A stretch of 64,000 nt of DNA from Candidatus Zymogenaceae bacterium (lineage in GTDB: Bacteria > Desulfobacterota > Zymogenia > Zymogenales > Zymogenaceae): contig JAFGFE010000014.1 in NCBI GenBank assembly GCA_016931225.1, forward strand, positions 62,001 to 126,000. Direction: 5' to 3'. The first letter of the stretch is position 1. Each line of letters opens with the position of its first letter. Of this stretch, positions 36,720 through 46,106 are shown in pieces. The notes beneath the pieces were generated by a model that had not been told where the DNA came from, did not search any database, and saw only the letters and a program-made list of their open reading frames with translations. Made by a program: the position numbers and the translations under genes.

Positions 36720-37058
36720 ATGAATGAGGATATCAGAACGGTGCGGATCTTCCGAAGGGAGCCGGGTCTTGACGATGACGGTCGGGTTTCCACGTGGGAG
36801 GTGCGCACCCGTCCCGGCATGAGTGTCATGGATCTTCTGGACGACATCGCCCGAAACATCGATCCAACCCTGGCGTATTACACACACAGCCGCTGCGACC
36901 GGGGAGTGTGCACTCGGTGCGCGGTGCGGGTGAACGGCAAGACGGGACGTGCGTGTCAGACGCCGATTCCCCCCGAGGGAGATATTGTCATCGGACCGGC
37001 GGTAAGGGGTCCGGCGGTGCGGGACCTCGTTTCGCCCGCCAAAAAAAAGACGGGATAG
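36720..37058 (+). CDS. [2Fe-2S] ferredoxin-like subunit (SdhB N-terminal domain only)
   Basis: At 112 residues, it matches only the N-terminal Fer2_3 domain of succinate dehydrogenase/fumarate reductase iron-sulfur subunits. Four cysteines (C59, C64, C67, C79) can hold one [2Fe-2S] cluster. The C-terminal domain with [4Fe-4S] and [3Fe-4S] clusters is absent and the C-terminus ends naturally in a lysine tail. It presumably passes electrons to or from the flavoprotein encoded just upstream. The external electron partner is unknown. Confidence 0.87.
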   Translation: MNEDIRTVRIFRREPGLDDDGRVSTWEVRTRPGMSVMDLLDDIARNIDPTLAYYTHSRCDRGVCTRCAVRVNGKTGRACQTPIPPEGDIVIGPAVRGPAVRDLVSPAKKKTG

Positions 37059-37069
37059 GAACACACACC

Positions 37070-37603
37070 ATGTCGTCACATACCATCAATCGAACCAACG
37101 GGGATGAAGCCAAAAAACCCGAAAGGAAGGATGTTCTCCGTCACTTGGAGAGGCTCTTTGAGCAGGTTGCACAGAGCTACGTAGCGCTGGAAAAAACCCC
37201 CAGGCATTTCGGCACGGAGAAGCTCTTCCATATGGGAGAAATAAACACCATAGACGTCGTGGGGAGGCTTCCGGGCATCAATATCACCGAACTGGCCAGG
37301 GAGCTGGAGGTGACCAAGGGGGCCGTTTCCCAGATGGTGAAGAAACTGGAAAAAAAGGGATGTGTGGCGGCGGCGAAAAAGCCGGGAAACGACAAGGAGG
37401 TGGTCCTGAACCTGACGAAGGAGGGTCGCATCGCCTATGAATATCATCAACGCCACCACGCAGGCCTTGAGAAGGCGCTTCGTCGTATCATGGAGCGATT
37501 CGATACCGAAGCACTGGCGGATATTCGGGATATGCTGGAAGCACTCGGACGGTACTACACGGAGTACGACTCCGATGATACCTCCTATCGTGGTCGGAGT
37601 TAA
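37070..37603 (+). CDS. MarR-family transcriptional regulator
   Basis: This 177-residue protein carries the winged helix of MarR proteins: GINITELARELEVTKGAVSQMVKKLEKKG, followed by the wing (NDKEVVLNLTKEGRIAYEYHQ). The helices on either side form the dimer region. The ATG at 37070 was chosen because the longer reading frame overlaps the ferredoxin gene in another frame. It lies in the same direction as the redox pair and MarC, so it may regulate this cluster. The signal is unknown. Confidence 0.88.
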   Translation: MSSHTINRTNGDEAKKPERKDVLRHLERLFEQVAQSYVALEKTPRHFGTEKLFHMGEINTIDVVGRLPGINITELARELEVTKGAVSQMVKKLEKKGCVAAAKKPGNDKEVVLNLTKEGRIAYEYHQRHHAGLEKALRRIMERFDTEALADIRDMLEALGRYYTEYDSDDTSYRGRS

Positions 37604-37618
37604 CAGGTCATACACGTC

Positions 37619-38257
37619 ATGTCTGGAACCGTAACCGTGTCCTTTCTTATTACCGCGTTTGTGACGATATTCGTCGTGGTGGGTGCGCCGTCCGCCGCTA
37701 CGGTCTTTCTGTCCCTCACCGCCGATCTGGACCACCGCCGCCGGCGCATAACCGCCCTCAAGGCCTGCGCCACGGCATCGCTGATTCTCTCGGTGTTTAC
37801 CCTCTGTGGTGATTATATTCTTTTCTTCTTCGGAATTACCGTGGGGGCGTTTCAAATCGCCGGGGGGGTGCTGCTTTTTTTCATCGGTTTTTCCATGCTC
37901 AGTCTTCATCGCCCCCGGGCCGTCTCGACGCCGGAGGAAGAAGCCGACGGTGCCGCGAAAGAGGACGTCTCCATCGTTCCCATGGCCATACCGATTCTTG
38001 CGGGACCCGCATCCATTACCACGGTCATGGTCCTGTCCGCCGGGGCCGAAGGTTGGGGAGTGCGGTGTGCGGTTCTTGTGTGCGCCGTGCTGACGCTGAC
38101 GGTCGCCTTTGCATTATTCGTCGGCGCGGACATGATGCATCGCGTTCTGGGGAAAACGGGTATCCGCATCCTTGAGCGGGTAATGGGATTGATATTGAGC
38201 GTAATGGCGGTGCAATTTGTGATAGACGGAATAAAAAAGGCCTTTTTCCCCCTCTGA
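37619..38257 (+). CDS. MarC/UPF0056 family membrane protein
   Basis: This 212-residue multipass protein (about six helices) is of the MarC family. It has the family-typical SLTADLDHRRRRITALKACATA loop and PIPLLAGP-like segment (AIPILAGPASITTVMVL). The family's role is unknown; the name comes from the mar locus and does not imply drug efflux. It lies directly after a MarR gene, and converges with the hybrid kinase gene. Confidence 0.88.
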   Translation: MSGTVTVSFLITAFVTIFVVVGAPSAATVFLSLTADLDHRRRRITALKACATASLILSVFTLCGDYILFFFGITVGAFQIAGGVLLFFIGFSMLSLHRPRAVSTPEEEADGAAKEDVSIVPMAIPILAGPASITTVMVLSAGAEGWGVRCAVLVCAVLTLTVAFALFVGADMMHRVLGKTGIRILERVMGLILSVMAVQFVIDGIKKAFFPL

Positions 38258-38280
38258 GGGGCGACGTTTCACACGATCAA

Positions 38281-41200
38281 TCAGCCCTCTTCCCGGGTGT
38301 CCTCCCGGTCGGGAGAATTCTCTTCCTCGGCGACAATCGCCTCTATTACCTTTTCAAGCTGCCCCAGGAGGTTCTTCAGGGAATCCTGATCTTCGTCCCG
38401 TGCGGCCGATTCAATGTTTTTGCCGGTCTTGCTGAGGGCATCCTGTCCGAAAATTCCCGAAAGTCCCTTCAGGTCATGTCCGATACGCACGGCGGCGCGA
38501 AAATCACTGTGGGCCACAGCCTGGGTGAGGCGTTCCATCTCTTCGGGGAGACTTTTTACAAAGTCCTGATAGATATCCTTCATGCTCTCCCGATATGTCG
38601 TTTTCTGGCCGTAAGACGGTGCCTGTGAGATGCCGGTATGAGCGGCAATCTCCGCTATGAGGGCGTCTTTTCGTATCGGTTTTGTGATAAATCCGACGCA
38701 TCCGGCATCGAGGGCGCGCTTTTTGTCCTTTTTCATGGCGTGGGCGGTGAGGGCCACAATGGGGATGTCCGAAAGGATCGGATTTTCCCTGATATGACGG
38801 ATCGCTTCGTAACCGTCCATCACCGGCATCTGCAGGTCCATCAGAATCAGATCGAAGGTTTTCACCGAGAGAATTTCCAGGGCGACGGCGCCGTTCTGGG
38901 CAATGGTTACATTGAAGTTCTCATCGCTCAACAGGCGGGAGATGAGCTGCTGGTTGATATCGTTGTCTTCCACCAGGAGGATGCTCCCCCGTGCATCCCC
39001 GACCGCCGGGATGATGTACTCGGGAGCAGTTTGTTCAGTCGCACCATATATCTCTCGACGGCCGAACAGCGGCGGACGAAACGCCGGCGGATCGGGGAGG
39101 GTAACCGGAAGGCTGATGGTGAAGGTGCTCCCCTCACCGGCTCGGGACGACAGATCCAGGGAGCCGCCGAGAAGGTCCAAGAGGGTTTGCGTTATGGTCA
39201 GACCCAGACCCGTGCCGCCGTAGGTGCGGGTGATGCTGCCGTCGATTTGGGTGAAAGGTTCAAATATACGGTCCTGATCCTCCCTGGGGATGCCGATACC
39301 GGTGTCGATGATGGAGATAATGAGTCTGGCCCCGCCGTTTTCGGTCTCCACGGCGATGGTCGCCTCCACAAATCCCTTCGATGTGAATTTCACACCGTTT
39401 CCCAGAAGGTTCATGAGAATATGGCGGAGCTTGTCGGTATCGGTGATAATGGTCTGTACTGTCAGATTTTCGGGTGTCAGAAAGAGGCCGACGCCCTTTT
39501 TCATGGCCCGGGGCCTCATGATAAAAAGGACCTGTTCCAGGAATTCGAAGGGATCGAACTCTTCAGGGAACAGTTCCATTTTTCCTGATTCGATTTTCGA
39601 GAGGTCCAGGATGTCGTTTATCAAGAGCAGCAGCGTCTCCCCGCTTTCCTGAATAATGGTGAGGGATTCCTTCTGGGATTCCGTCAGGTCTTCTTCAAGA
39701 AGAAGCTCGGTAAAGCCCAGGATGCCGTTCATGGGGGTGCGTATTTCGTGGGAGACGTTTGCCAGAAACTCGCTCTTGGCGCGGTTTGCCTCTTCGGCCC
39801 GTATTTTGGAAGTTCTCAGCTCCTGTTCCATTAACTTCATCACGCTGATGTCCTTGATAATGCCCTGATATCCGATCATCGCGCCGTCGGGGGCGTATCG
39901 GGCCGTCGACGTCTCCAGGCAGTGAACGAGGGTTCCGTCCTTTTTCCTGTATATGACGTCGAAATCCTTGATGAATCCCGTTTCATCCATGATCTGCTTG
40001 AATCGATCCGAGAGCGTCGGATCGGCATACACATCGGCGGCGTTCATATCAAGCAGCTCCCGACGGGAGTAGCCGGTTATCTCCTCCGCGGCGGTGTTGA
40101 TGTCCTCGTAGCGGCCGTCTTTGGTCATGATGTATATGGCGTCCCGGGACGTCTCGAAGAGATTTCTATATTTTTCTTCGGAGATCCTCAGGGCGTTCTC
40201 TGTTTGTGTCCTCTCTGTGATTTCCCGCTGCAGCTCGATGTTGGTCTTGCTCAGCTCCTCCGTCCGTTCCATGACCAGGTCTTCAAGATGATTTCTGTAT
40301 TGTTCGAGCTGTTTTTCGATTTCCTTCCGTTCGGTGATGTCCCTGGCGATCACCAGAAAGCCGGCCGGCCGGTTGTTTTCGAGGATGACGGTGTCGCTGA
40401 CATCCATATGGAAACGACGCCCATTCCTGTTGATATATTCCACTTGAAGAGTTGTGGTTTCCTCGTAGTCGGATATCCAGAACGGGCGGCTCTCAATGAT
40501 TTGTTTCGCCTGGTCGAGGGGTAAAAAATCGAGTATGGACGTATTAATAAGCTCTTCTTCGGAATACCCGGTTATCTCGATGCCGGCGGGATTTATATAG
40601 GTAATCCGGTAATCCTTGTCGTGGGTGAGAATCACGTCCTTTGCGGTTTCGGCCAGGGCGCGATATTTCTTTTCCGCCCGGGTGAGGTTTTCAGAGAGAA
40701 TTTCCACGTCCTGAAACGCCCGTGAAAGCCGCACGTTTAAAAGATACGCCTGGAAAAAGAAGAATAAAAGCAGCCCGTAGCCGATCAGGTACCCGGTGTG
40801 AATCACGTCGTGGTTATACAGGACATCGTTTATGAATGCTGCAATGAGGACCACAAAGCCAGAGAGCATAATTCCCGCCCCCCGGCGTTCTCTGATGAAT
40901 GCCACCAGCACCATTACAATGACATAGACCGATGCCGCCAGTACGAGTATCTGCATGGGAAGAATCAGGTGGCTGGAGATGTAGATAGGCGTGATGAATA
41001 CCACAAGAAGTGAGATTATTGCAAGGGAGGTGAAGAACTGCGGAAAGAATTTTCTGAACTCCTTTGGGTACAGGGAATAGAGGAACAATGACATAAACGA
41101 CATGATCAGGTAAAAAGTTACATATTCCAGCAGGATAACGGCCCGCCAGCTGATTGTCGGGATTAATAAGACCAGAGGGTATTCGCCGGTTACCAGAATG

Positions 41201-41973
41201 CGGCACGCCATCACAAAGCACACCAGGCCGAAAAAGAGGGGAGACTGATCCCTTCGAAAGACATGATAGAGACCGAGATGATACAGGCCCATGATAAGGA
41301 TGCTCCCGAACAGGAACATATTCATCAGCAAGGAGCGTATCCTGATGTTACTGATGTTTTCCGCATTCCCGAGAAATATGGGATGCCAGATGCCCCCCTT
41401 CCTGATGTGATAGTTCGAGATCATCATGACGATCTCGAGTCGCTCTCCGGGATTTCCGATGGGAACGACGTCCGGGTAGTTGTCCGGGACGGCGCTTTCC
41501 GCGTCTCGGCCGCTCTCCGGGGAGCCGACTATCAACTCGCCGTTGACGTATAGGGTGTGCTTGTTGGCCATTTCCGCGAGCCTCAGGGCGAGGTGTCTTG
41601 TATCACCCTTGGGGAGGAGAACGATCAGGCGGTAGGTGGCGTATCCCCGCTCGGGAAGGGGCTCCCCGTGTAGGGAGAGGTTCTTCCAGACGCCCGGTAC
41701 CGGGACGAATGCGTCGGGGGTGGGGGGCGGATCGGCGGCGAAATCTGCCGGGGAGAGGAGTCTGTCCCAGTAAAACTCCCAGTCTCCAGTAAGAGATATG
41801 GGGTCGTCGGACGACGGGTTCCACTCGGTCAGATCGAGCACCCCCGCTTCGGCGGTGGGCTTGGTTGGACGGAGGGCATCGGTGTCGGGATTTCTGCATG
41901 CCGACGTCGTTGTGAGTATGCCGATGAGCGGGAGAACAAAAACAACATATCTAATGAGTCGTCGAATATGCAT
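38281..41973 (-). CDS. hybrid sensor histidine kinase (7TM-DISM, PAS, HisKA, HATPase, receiver, HPt)
   Basis: This 1230-residue phosphorelay protein starts with a lipobox-like signal (TSAC26). An extracytoplasmic jelly-roll-like domain (about 45-195) precedes seven transmembrane helices of the 7TMR-DISM type (195-410). Two PAS domains (about 430-550, 610-725) follow. The phospho-accepting H742 lies in SHEIRTPMNGILGF, and the ATPase domain has the DTGIGIPRED and GTGLGLTI boxes. A receiver domain with D1046 (LILMDLQMP) and an HPt domain with H1166 (IGHDLKGLSG) complete the relay. The output regulator is not nearby. The DISM ligand is probably a sugar. The gene begins 77 bases after the secreted SGNH-like gene. 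Confidence 0.95.
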   Translation of the reverse strand: MHIRRLIRYVVFVLPLIGILTTTSACRNPDTDALRPTKPTAEAGVLDLTEWNPSSDDPISLTGDWEFYWDRLLSPADFAADPPPTPDAFVPVPGVWKNLSLHGEPLPERGYATYRLIVLLPKGDTRHLALRLAEMANKHTLYVNGELIVGSPESGRDAESAVPDNYPDVVPIGNPGERLEIVMMISNYHIRKGGIWHPIFLGNAENISNIRIRSLLMNMFLFGSILIMGLYHLGLYHVFRRDQSPLFFGLVCFVMACRILVTGEYPLVLLIPTISWRAVILLEYVTFYLIMSFMSLFLYSLYPKEFRKFFPQFFTSLAIISLLVVFITPIYISSHLILPMQILVLAASVYVIVMVLVAFIRERRGAGIMLSGFVVLIAAFINDVLYNHDVIHTGYLIGYGLLLFFFFQAYLLNVRLSRAFQDVEILSENLTRAEKKYRALAETAKDVILTHDKDYRITYINPAGIEITGYSEEELINTSILDFLPLDQAKQIIESRPFWISDYEETTTLQVEYINRNGRRFHMDVSDTVILENNRPAGFLVIARDITERKEIEKQLEQYRNHLEDLVMERTEELSKTNIELQREITERTQTENALRISEEKYRNLFETSRDAIYIMTKDGRYEDINTAAEEITGYSRRELLDMNAADVYADPTLSDRFKQIMDETGFIKDFDVIYRKKDGTLVHCLETSTARYAPDGAMIGYQGIIKDISVMKLMEQELRTSKIRAEEANRAKSEFLANVSHEIRTPMNGILGFTELLLEEDLTESQKESLTIIQESGETLLLLINDILDLSKIESGKMELFPEEFDPFEFLEQVLFIMRPRAMKKGVGLFLTPENLTVQTIITDTDKLRHILMNLLGNGVKFTSKGFVEATIAVETENGGARLIISIIDTGIGIPREDQDRIFEPFTQIDGSITRTYGGTGLGLTITQTLLDLLGGSLDLSSRAGEGSTFTISLPVTLPDPPAFRPPLFGRREIYGATEQTAPEYIIPAVGDARGSILLVEDNDINQQLISRLLSDENFNVTIAQNGAVALEILSVKTFDLILMDLQMPVMDGYEAIRHIRENPILSDIPIVALTAHAMKKDKKRALDAGCVGFITKPIRKDALIAEIAAHTGISQAPSYGQKTTYRESMKDIYQDFVKSLPEEMERLTQAVAHSDFRAAVRIGHDLKGLSGIFGQDALSKTGKNIESAARDEDQDSLKNLLGQLEKVIEAIVAEEENSPDREDTREEG

Positions 41974-42010
41974 GGCTTCACACGGCGTGGTATGGTGTCG
42001 GTTGTTACGG

Positions 42011-42042
42011 TATTCGCCGCCTCCACGGGGAGGCGGCGAATA
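42011..42042. other. perfect 14-bp stem-loop between two minus-strand genes
   Basis: TATTCGCCGCCTCC at 42011-42024 pairs with GGAGGCGGCGAATA at 42029-42042 around a four-base loop. It lies nine bases beyond the stop of the SGNH-like gene. There is no T-run on the minus strand, so it may be an mRNA 3'-end stabiliser or a leader structure of the kinase gene rather than a full terminator. Confidence 0.6.
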
Positions 42043-42050
42043 GTGTTATA

Positions 42051-43493
42051 TTACGGCAATACACTCAGCTCATCCACCCACAGGATCGCGTCGGTTGTTC
42101 CGCCTCCCGCGTCCACGGTGAAGCCGTAGCCGATGATCAGGGAGGAATTCACCTCAGTAGACCCTGTTTCGCCGTACCAAGGGGCTCGAATGAACTCCGA
42201 CCACGACAGGTCATACCGGGTCCACGTGTCGGTAACGGTAAGGGTGACCTCAAAGGGCACCTGACTTCCCGAATTGCCGGACGATACGCCGAAGATGATC
42301 GGAATACCGGGGGCGTTGCTCTTCGCCCAGAAGGAGACGCCGGAGCCGCTCCAGTTCTGGGGCGTTTCATAATAGGGGGCCACGGTGAGATTCCCGCCGG
42401 GCGCCAGGCTGTAGATGATCTTGAGGCTGGCCGATCCTTCGTGGAAGACCGATCTGTCGGGCGCGTACGTGGCGCTGGAGCCTCCCTCGGCGCCGTATAT
42501 CTCCCAGATGCCCGCGGGCGTTTCGAAGCCGTCGATGAGTCCCGTGACCGGGGCCGATGACGGCCCGGGAGTGGGTGCGGATGCGGTTTCCGCGCCCATA
42601 CCCGTGTCGATTCCGGAGTCCGCACCCATCCCCATATCGGCCCCCGTTTCTGCACCCATGCCCATAGATGAGCCGGTATCTGTGGGTATGGGGGAGTGGG
42701 TCGATCCGGTGATGCCTCGGGAGGTGATGACATCACTGATGAACGCCACGAACAGAGGCCCGATGCTCCGGTTCGCCATGGCGTTGGGGTGGGCGTCGTA
42801 GTTATCAAATCGGTACTCGGACTTGAGCATGTTGTCCGATCCCGCAAGCAGGTCGAAGAAATCAAACACGAAGATATTGTCATAGCCGGACAGAAATTCG
42901 TCGGACGCAAGCCAATCCGCCAGTTTCCTGGCCCGGGCGGCCTCGGAGGCGTCCGTGGAGCCGGGAACCTGGGGCGGCTGGGTGACGATGATGAAGGTTT
43001 TGTCCGGGTATTGTGCCATTCGATTCCGAATGGTCCGGTAGTATCCCTTCAATTCCTCGAGACGGGCGTCGTCGCCGATGTTGCTGAGAGGAAAGCAGGA
43101 TTTTACGGCGATGACGTCGTATTCCATCAGGTGACTGAAGGCGTTGGTCGGCGGCGAGTTTAACGGTTGACCGAACAGCTCGGCCAGTCCGTCGGGGTCG
43201 GTGTTGTCCCCCGGGATGTCGAAATTGGAGCCGGTCCAGGTGCCGTCCGCCAGGCGCAGGCCGTCGCCGTTGTAGCCGTGATCGTAAAATTCATACCCCT
43301 TGGCGGTGAGTCCCTGGCGTACGCTCCCCTCCTCGATCAGGTTGTGTCCGCAGGAGTGATGGAGGAAAATGACCCGAACCGGCTGGGCAAAAGCGGGCCC
43401 TGTAGACATCATGAGCGCTATCGCCGAGACACAGAGCACCGTAACCGCTCTTCGAAACGCGCATGAACCAAAAAATAATGTAATGAATTTCAT
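42051..43493 (-). CDS. secreted SGNH-hydrolase-like protein with C-terminal carbohydrate-binding-like domain
   Basis: This is a 480-residue protein with a Sec signal peptide ending near AFAQ37. The N-terminal domain resembles an SGNH/GDSL-type hydrolase. It has the segment HHSCGHN as candidate nucleophile region (S47) and DAHPN as the Asp/His pair near its end. A Gly/Met-rich spacer (about 270-315) contains repeats of the type MGMGAETG. The last 160 residues form a beta-sandwich-like module with FETPAGIWEIYG and WAKS, like carbohydrate-binding or CIA30-like modules. Likely substrate is an acylated polysaccharide, but the enzyme class is inferred. GGGGAG precedes the ATG. Confidence 0.7.
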   Translation of the reverse strand: MKFITLFFGSCAFRRAVTVLCVSAIALMMSTGPAFAQPVRVIFLHHSCGHNLIEEGSVRQGLTAKGYEFYDHGYNGDGLRLADGTWTGSNFDIPGDNTDPDGLAELFGQPLNSPPTNAFSHLMEYDVIAVKSCFPLSNIGDDARLEELKGYYRTIRNRMAQYPDKTFIIVTQPPQVPGSTDASEAARARKLADWLASDEFLSGYDNIFVFDFFDLLAGSDNMLKSEYRFDNYDAHPNAMANRSIGPLFVAFISDVITSRGITGSTHSPIPTDTGSSMGMGAETGADMGMGADSGIDTGMGAETASAPTPGPSSAPVTGLIDGFETPAGIWEIYGAEGGSSATYAPDRSVFHEGSASLKIIYSLAPGGNLTVAPYYETPQNWSGSGVSFWAKSNAPGIPIIFGVSSGNSGSQVPFEVTLTVTDTWTRYDLSWSEFIRAPWYGETGSTEVNSSLIIGYGFTVDAGGGTTDAILWVDELSVLP

Positions 43494-43656
43494 TGTAGCA
43501 GCTCCCCTAAAAAAAATGACACGTATCGTCCGCGCATAAAAAAGCAGGATGCGGGATATCGTTCGGTCGGGTTTGTTGAGGGCGGGAATGACGTGGTGAA
43601 GAATGGGCCGTTCATGAATTCCCGATGGCCTTCGTATGCGAAACGACCGATGTTAT

Positions 43657-43686
43657 ATTATACCGGCGGGATCGGTTTTATTGCAA
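43657..43686 (-). promoter_or_regulatory. promoter of the secreted SGNH-like gene
   Basis: On the minus strand, TTGCAA (43686-43681) and a perfect TATAAT (43662-43657) are separated by 18 bases. The leader would be about 160 bases long. Confidence 0.6.
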
Positions 43687-43727
43687 GGCGTTTCTTTTTG
43701 ATCGGTGCCGGGCGGGAGGCGGCCCGA

Positions 43728-43762
43728 AACGGCCGAGGCGGGGGGATCTCGCTTCGGCCGTT
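43728..43762. other. 13-bp inverted repeat after the lyase gene
   Basis: AACGGCCGAGGCG pairs with CGCTTCGGCCGTT, with one G-T pair, about 30 bases downstream of the UxaA-like gene. No T-run follows on the minus strand. A rho-dependent or mRNA-end structure is possible. Confidence 0.4.
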
Positions 43763-43790
43763 ATCGGGGAAGAGACGGGACGGGGGTGTC

Positions 43791-44954
43791 TCATGCGCTA
43801 CGGTAGAGTTTGGTGATGACGAATTCCCGGTGTCCCAGGGCCTCGGCAGCGGTGTGTCGGCCGTTGGCGGTGCGCCTGACGACGTCCAGGAGCCGATCAC
43901 CCGCATCGCCCAGGGACAGCTTCCCCTGGAGGATGTCGCTGACGTTGAGGTCGATGTGCTCGCTCATGGTCTCACAGGTGATGGGGTTGGCCGAGAGCTT
44001 GATGACCGGCAGCACCGGATTGCCGATGACGTTTCCCTGTCCGGTGGGGAACAGGTGAATCACCGCGCCCGACGCCATCCAGAGGGTCACTGCCTCCGCC
44101 GCGGCGGAGGATGTATTCATAAACCAGAGTCCCGGACCTGTGGGCGCTTCGGCGGGTTTCAGCACGCCCACGTATTTTACGGTTTTCCCGATCTTCTGGA
44201 TGTTCCCGAAGGCCTTCTCTTCGATGGTGGTAAGGCCCCCGGCGATGTTTCCCTTGGTGGGCTGGGAATCCGAGAGGTCGTCGGTCTTCGTGGCGGTGAT
44301 GAAGTCGTTGTATTCGCTCCACACCCGATAAAACTCCTCTCCCACCTCCTTTGTGGCGGCCCGCTCCTTCACCTCCAGCTCGGCGCCGGTGATTTCGGAC
44401 GTTTCGCCGAAGGAGACGGTGGCCCCCGCCTCCACCAGCTTCGTCACGGCGTCCCCAACGGTGGGATTGGAGGCGAGCCCCGAGGTGGTGTCCGACTCAC
44501 CGCACTTGACCGAGACGTAGAGGTCAGAGGCGTCGCATTCGGTGCGCAAAAGCTCTGTTGTGTACTGGACGTATTCCACGGCCCTGCGGGATGCCCGCTC
44601 GATGGTTGAGAGATCACCGAAGCGCTCGATAGAAAAGCCGCAGACGGGTTTTTTTGTCTCGGCGATGCCGTCCACCACCCGTTTCGTCCAGCCGTCCTCG
44701 ATGCCGATGACCACCACCGCGGCCACGTTCGGGTTTTGGCCGGTGCCGATGAGGGTGCGAAAAAAGAGATCCAGATCCTCGCCGAACTGAAGCCGTCCGT
44801 AGGCGTGGGGAATTGCCAAGGTGCCTTTAACATTGTTTCCCACCGCCTCGGCGGCGGCGTTGGAGATATCGTCCAGCGGCAGAATGAGCACGTGGTTCCT
44901 GACGCCCACCCGGCCGTTTTCCCGCTTGTATCCCATGAATGTAAATGGTTTCAT
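43791..44954 (-). CDS. UxaA/SuyB-family dehydratase or sulfo-lyase, large subunit
   Basis: At 387 residues, this matches the catalytic C-terminal part of UxaA-family enzymes (altronate/galactarate dehydratase; sulfolactate sulfo-lyase beta subunit). Family landmarks are [47 protein letters not shown] and [12 protein letters not shown], with metal-site residues in the KCGESD loop. Altronate dehydratases are usually one chain of about 495 residues. The split into a small SAF subunit and a large one of this size fits SuyAB better. Gene order is transaldolase, small subunit, large subunit on one strand. The exact substrate remains open. Confidence 0.85.
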   Translation of the reverse strand: MKPFTFMGYKRENGRVGVRNHVLILPLDDISNAAAEAVGNNVKGTLAIPHAYGRLQFGEDLDLFFRTLIGTGQNPNVAAVVVIGIEDGWTKRVVDGIAETKKPVCGFSIERFGDLSTIERASRRAVEYVQYTTELLRTECDASDLYVSVKCGESDTTSGLASNPTVGDAVTKLVEAGATVSFGETSEITGAELEVKERAATKEVGEEFYRVWSEYNDFITATKTDDLSDSQPTKGNIAGGLTTIEEKAFGNIQKIGKTVKYVGVLKPAEAPTGPGLWFMNTSSAAAEAVTLWMASGAVIHLFPTGQGNVIGNPVLPVIKLSANPITCETMSEHIDLNVSDILQGKLSLGDAGDRLLDVVRRTANGRHTAAEALGHREFVITKLYRSA

Positions 44955-44976
44955 AACACGATTCTTTCGTTATGGA

Positions 44977-45255
44977 TTACCAGTATTTCGTTTTCACGTT
45001 GTGCACGTGCACATGCTCGCCCTTCTTGATGGGTGAAACCGCCCGGCCGATGTCGTGATCATATTTGATGACGGTGTCGTCGGTTGTGAAGTCATTCAGG
45101 GCGACCTTGTGGCCCAGGGGGATGTCCGAGAGGGTCGAGATATCGAACTTTTTTCCGGTCGCCATATTCATGACGCGGCCGGTATCCCCTTTTAAAACAT
45201 TCACGACCGCCACGGCCACGTTGTCCTTTTCGCCGTGTACGAGAAAATGTATCAT
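44977..45255 (-). CDS. SAF-domain small subunit (SuyA/UxaA N-terminal-like)
   Basis: The 92 residues from the ATG at 45255 form a SAF domain: VAVAVVNVLKGDTGRVMNM, then IPLGHKVALNDF and DIGRAVSPIKKGEHVHVHNV. In UxaA-type lyases this domain is part of the active site. A longer upstream frame has no ribosome site. The stop lies 22 bases before the large-subunit gene, so the two form one enzyme. The length is close to that reported for the 8-kDa SuyA subunit. Confidence 0.87.
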   Translation of the reverse strand: MIHFLVHGEKDNVAVAVVNVLKGDTGRVMNMATGKKFDISTLSDIPLGHKVALNDFTTDDTVIKYDHDIGRAVSPIKKGEHVHVHNVKTKYW

Positions 45256-45355
45256 GAGTCTTGCCTTACTGCTGTGTGTGTATATACTATAAACTATAAA
45301 AAGGTAGCGCTGCTTCACATCGTCCTTTGCGCCGGACGTCGTTTTCCGATCGGCG

Positions 45356-46018
45356 TCAATCGATTTTCGTCTGGTCCCAGGCGTCCTGAAATCGTTTCAG
45401 GCCGAAGTCCGTGAACGGGTGGGAGAAACTCTCCCTGTAGACATCGAATCCGGCGGTGACGATATCGGCGCCTGCCAGGGCGGCGTCGACAATCTGCTTG
45501 CCGCTTCTGAGGGCCGCAACGATGATCCGGGCTTCGAAATCGTATGTTTCGTAGATTTCCACGACCGACGAGATGAAGTCGGAGCAGTCTTCGCCGCTGG
45601 ATTCCTTCCACCCCACGAAGGGGGAGACGAAGTACGCCCCCACACGGGCCGCCTGGATGGCCTGGGAGGGAGAGAAGACCAATGTGACGTTTGTTCTGAC
45701 GCCCTCTTCGCTGAGATTTTTCGCGGCGATCAATCCCTCTTCGGTGCAAGGGATCTTGATGACGAAGTTCTCGGAGATGTCGGCGTATGTTTTCGCCTCG
45801 TCGATCATCTCGGCGGCTTTTTCCAGGTGCGGATTGATCTCGATGGAGATCGGAAACTCGACGTTCTTGAATTCCGAGGCAAGCTCGCCGATGACGGTAT
45901 TGAACGGCTTCCCCGAGAGCAGCACGTGCCTCGGATTGGTGGTCACGCCGTCTATGCCCCAGTTTTCGAAAGCGTAGACTATTTCATCCAGCTTGGCGCT
46001 GTCCAAAAAATACTGCAT
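45356..46018 (-). CDS. transaldolase / fructose-6-phosphate aldolase-like enzyme
   Basis: This 220-residue TIM barrel of the small TalC/FSA group has Schiff-base lysine K88 in NFVIKIPCTEEGL, matching K85 of E. coli FSA in position. Other landmarks are MQYFLDSAKLDEI, GVTTNPRH and GAYFVSPFVGW. It should cleave or transfer a three-carbon unit between ketose (phosphate) and aldehyde. The start at 46018 follows GAAAGGAGGCCGCC. It is the first gene of the minus-strand unit and diverges from the ROK gene. The substrate could be a sulfo-, deoxy- or plain ketose phosphate. Confidence 0.9.
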   Translation of the reverse strand: MQYFLDSAKLDEIVYAFENWGIDGVTTNPRHVLLSGKPFNTVIGELASEFKNVEFPISIEINPHLEKAAEMIDEAKTYADISENFVIKIPCTEEGLIAAKNLSEEGVRTNVTLVFSPSQAIQAARVGAYFVSPFVGWKESSGEDCSDFISSVVEIYETYDFEARIIVAALRSGKQIVDAALAGADIVTAGFDVYRESFSHPFTDFGLKRFQDAWDQTKID

Positions 46019-46072
46019 GGCGGCCTCCTTTCGGGGGAGAATAAGTATTTTGTTACGTGTCGTAAGTTTTCG

Positions 46073-46101
46073 TTGACAGGAGACATAAATCCCCGTAGAA
46101 T
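46073..46101 (+). promoter_or_regulatory. promoter of the ROK-isomerase unit
   Basis: TTGACA at 46073-46078, 17 bases, TAGAAT at 46096-46101. Transcription should start near 46108, inside the divergent promoter on the other strand. Confidence 0.75.
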
Positions 46102-46106
46102 GCAAC

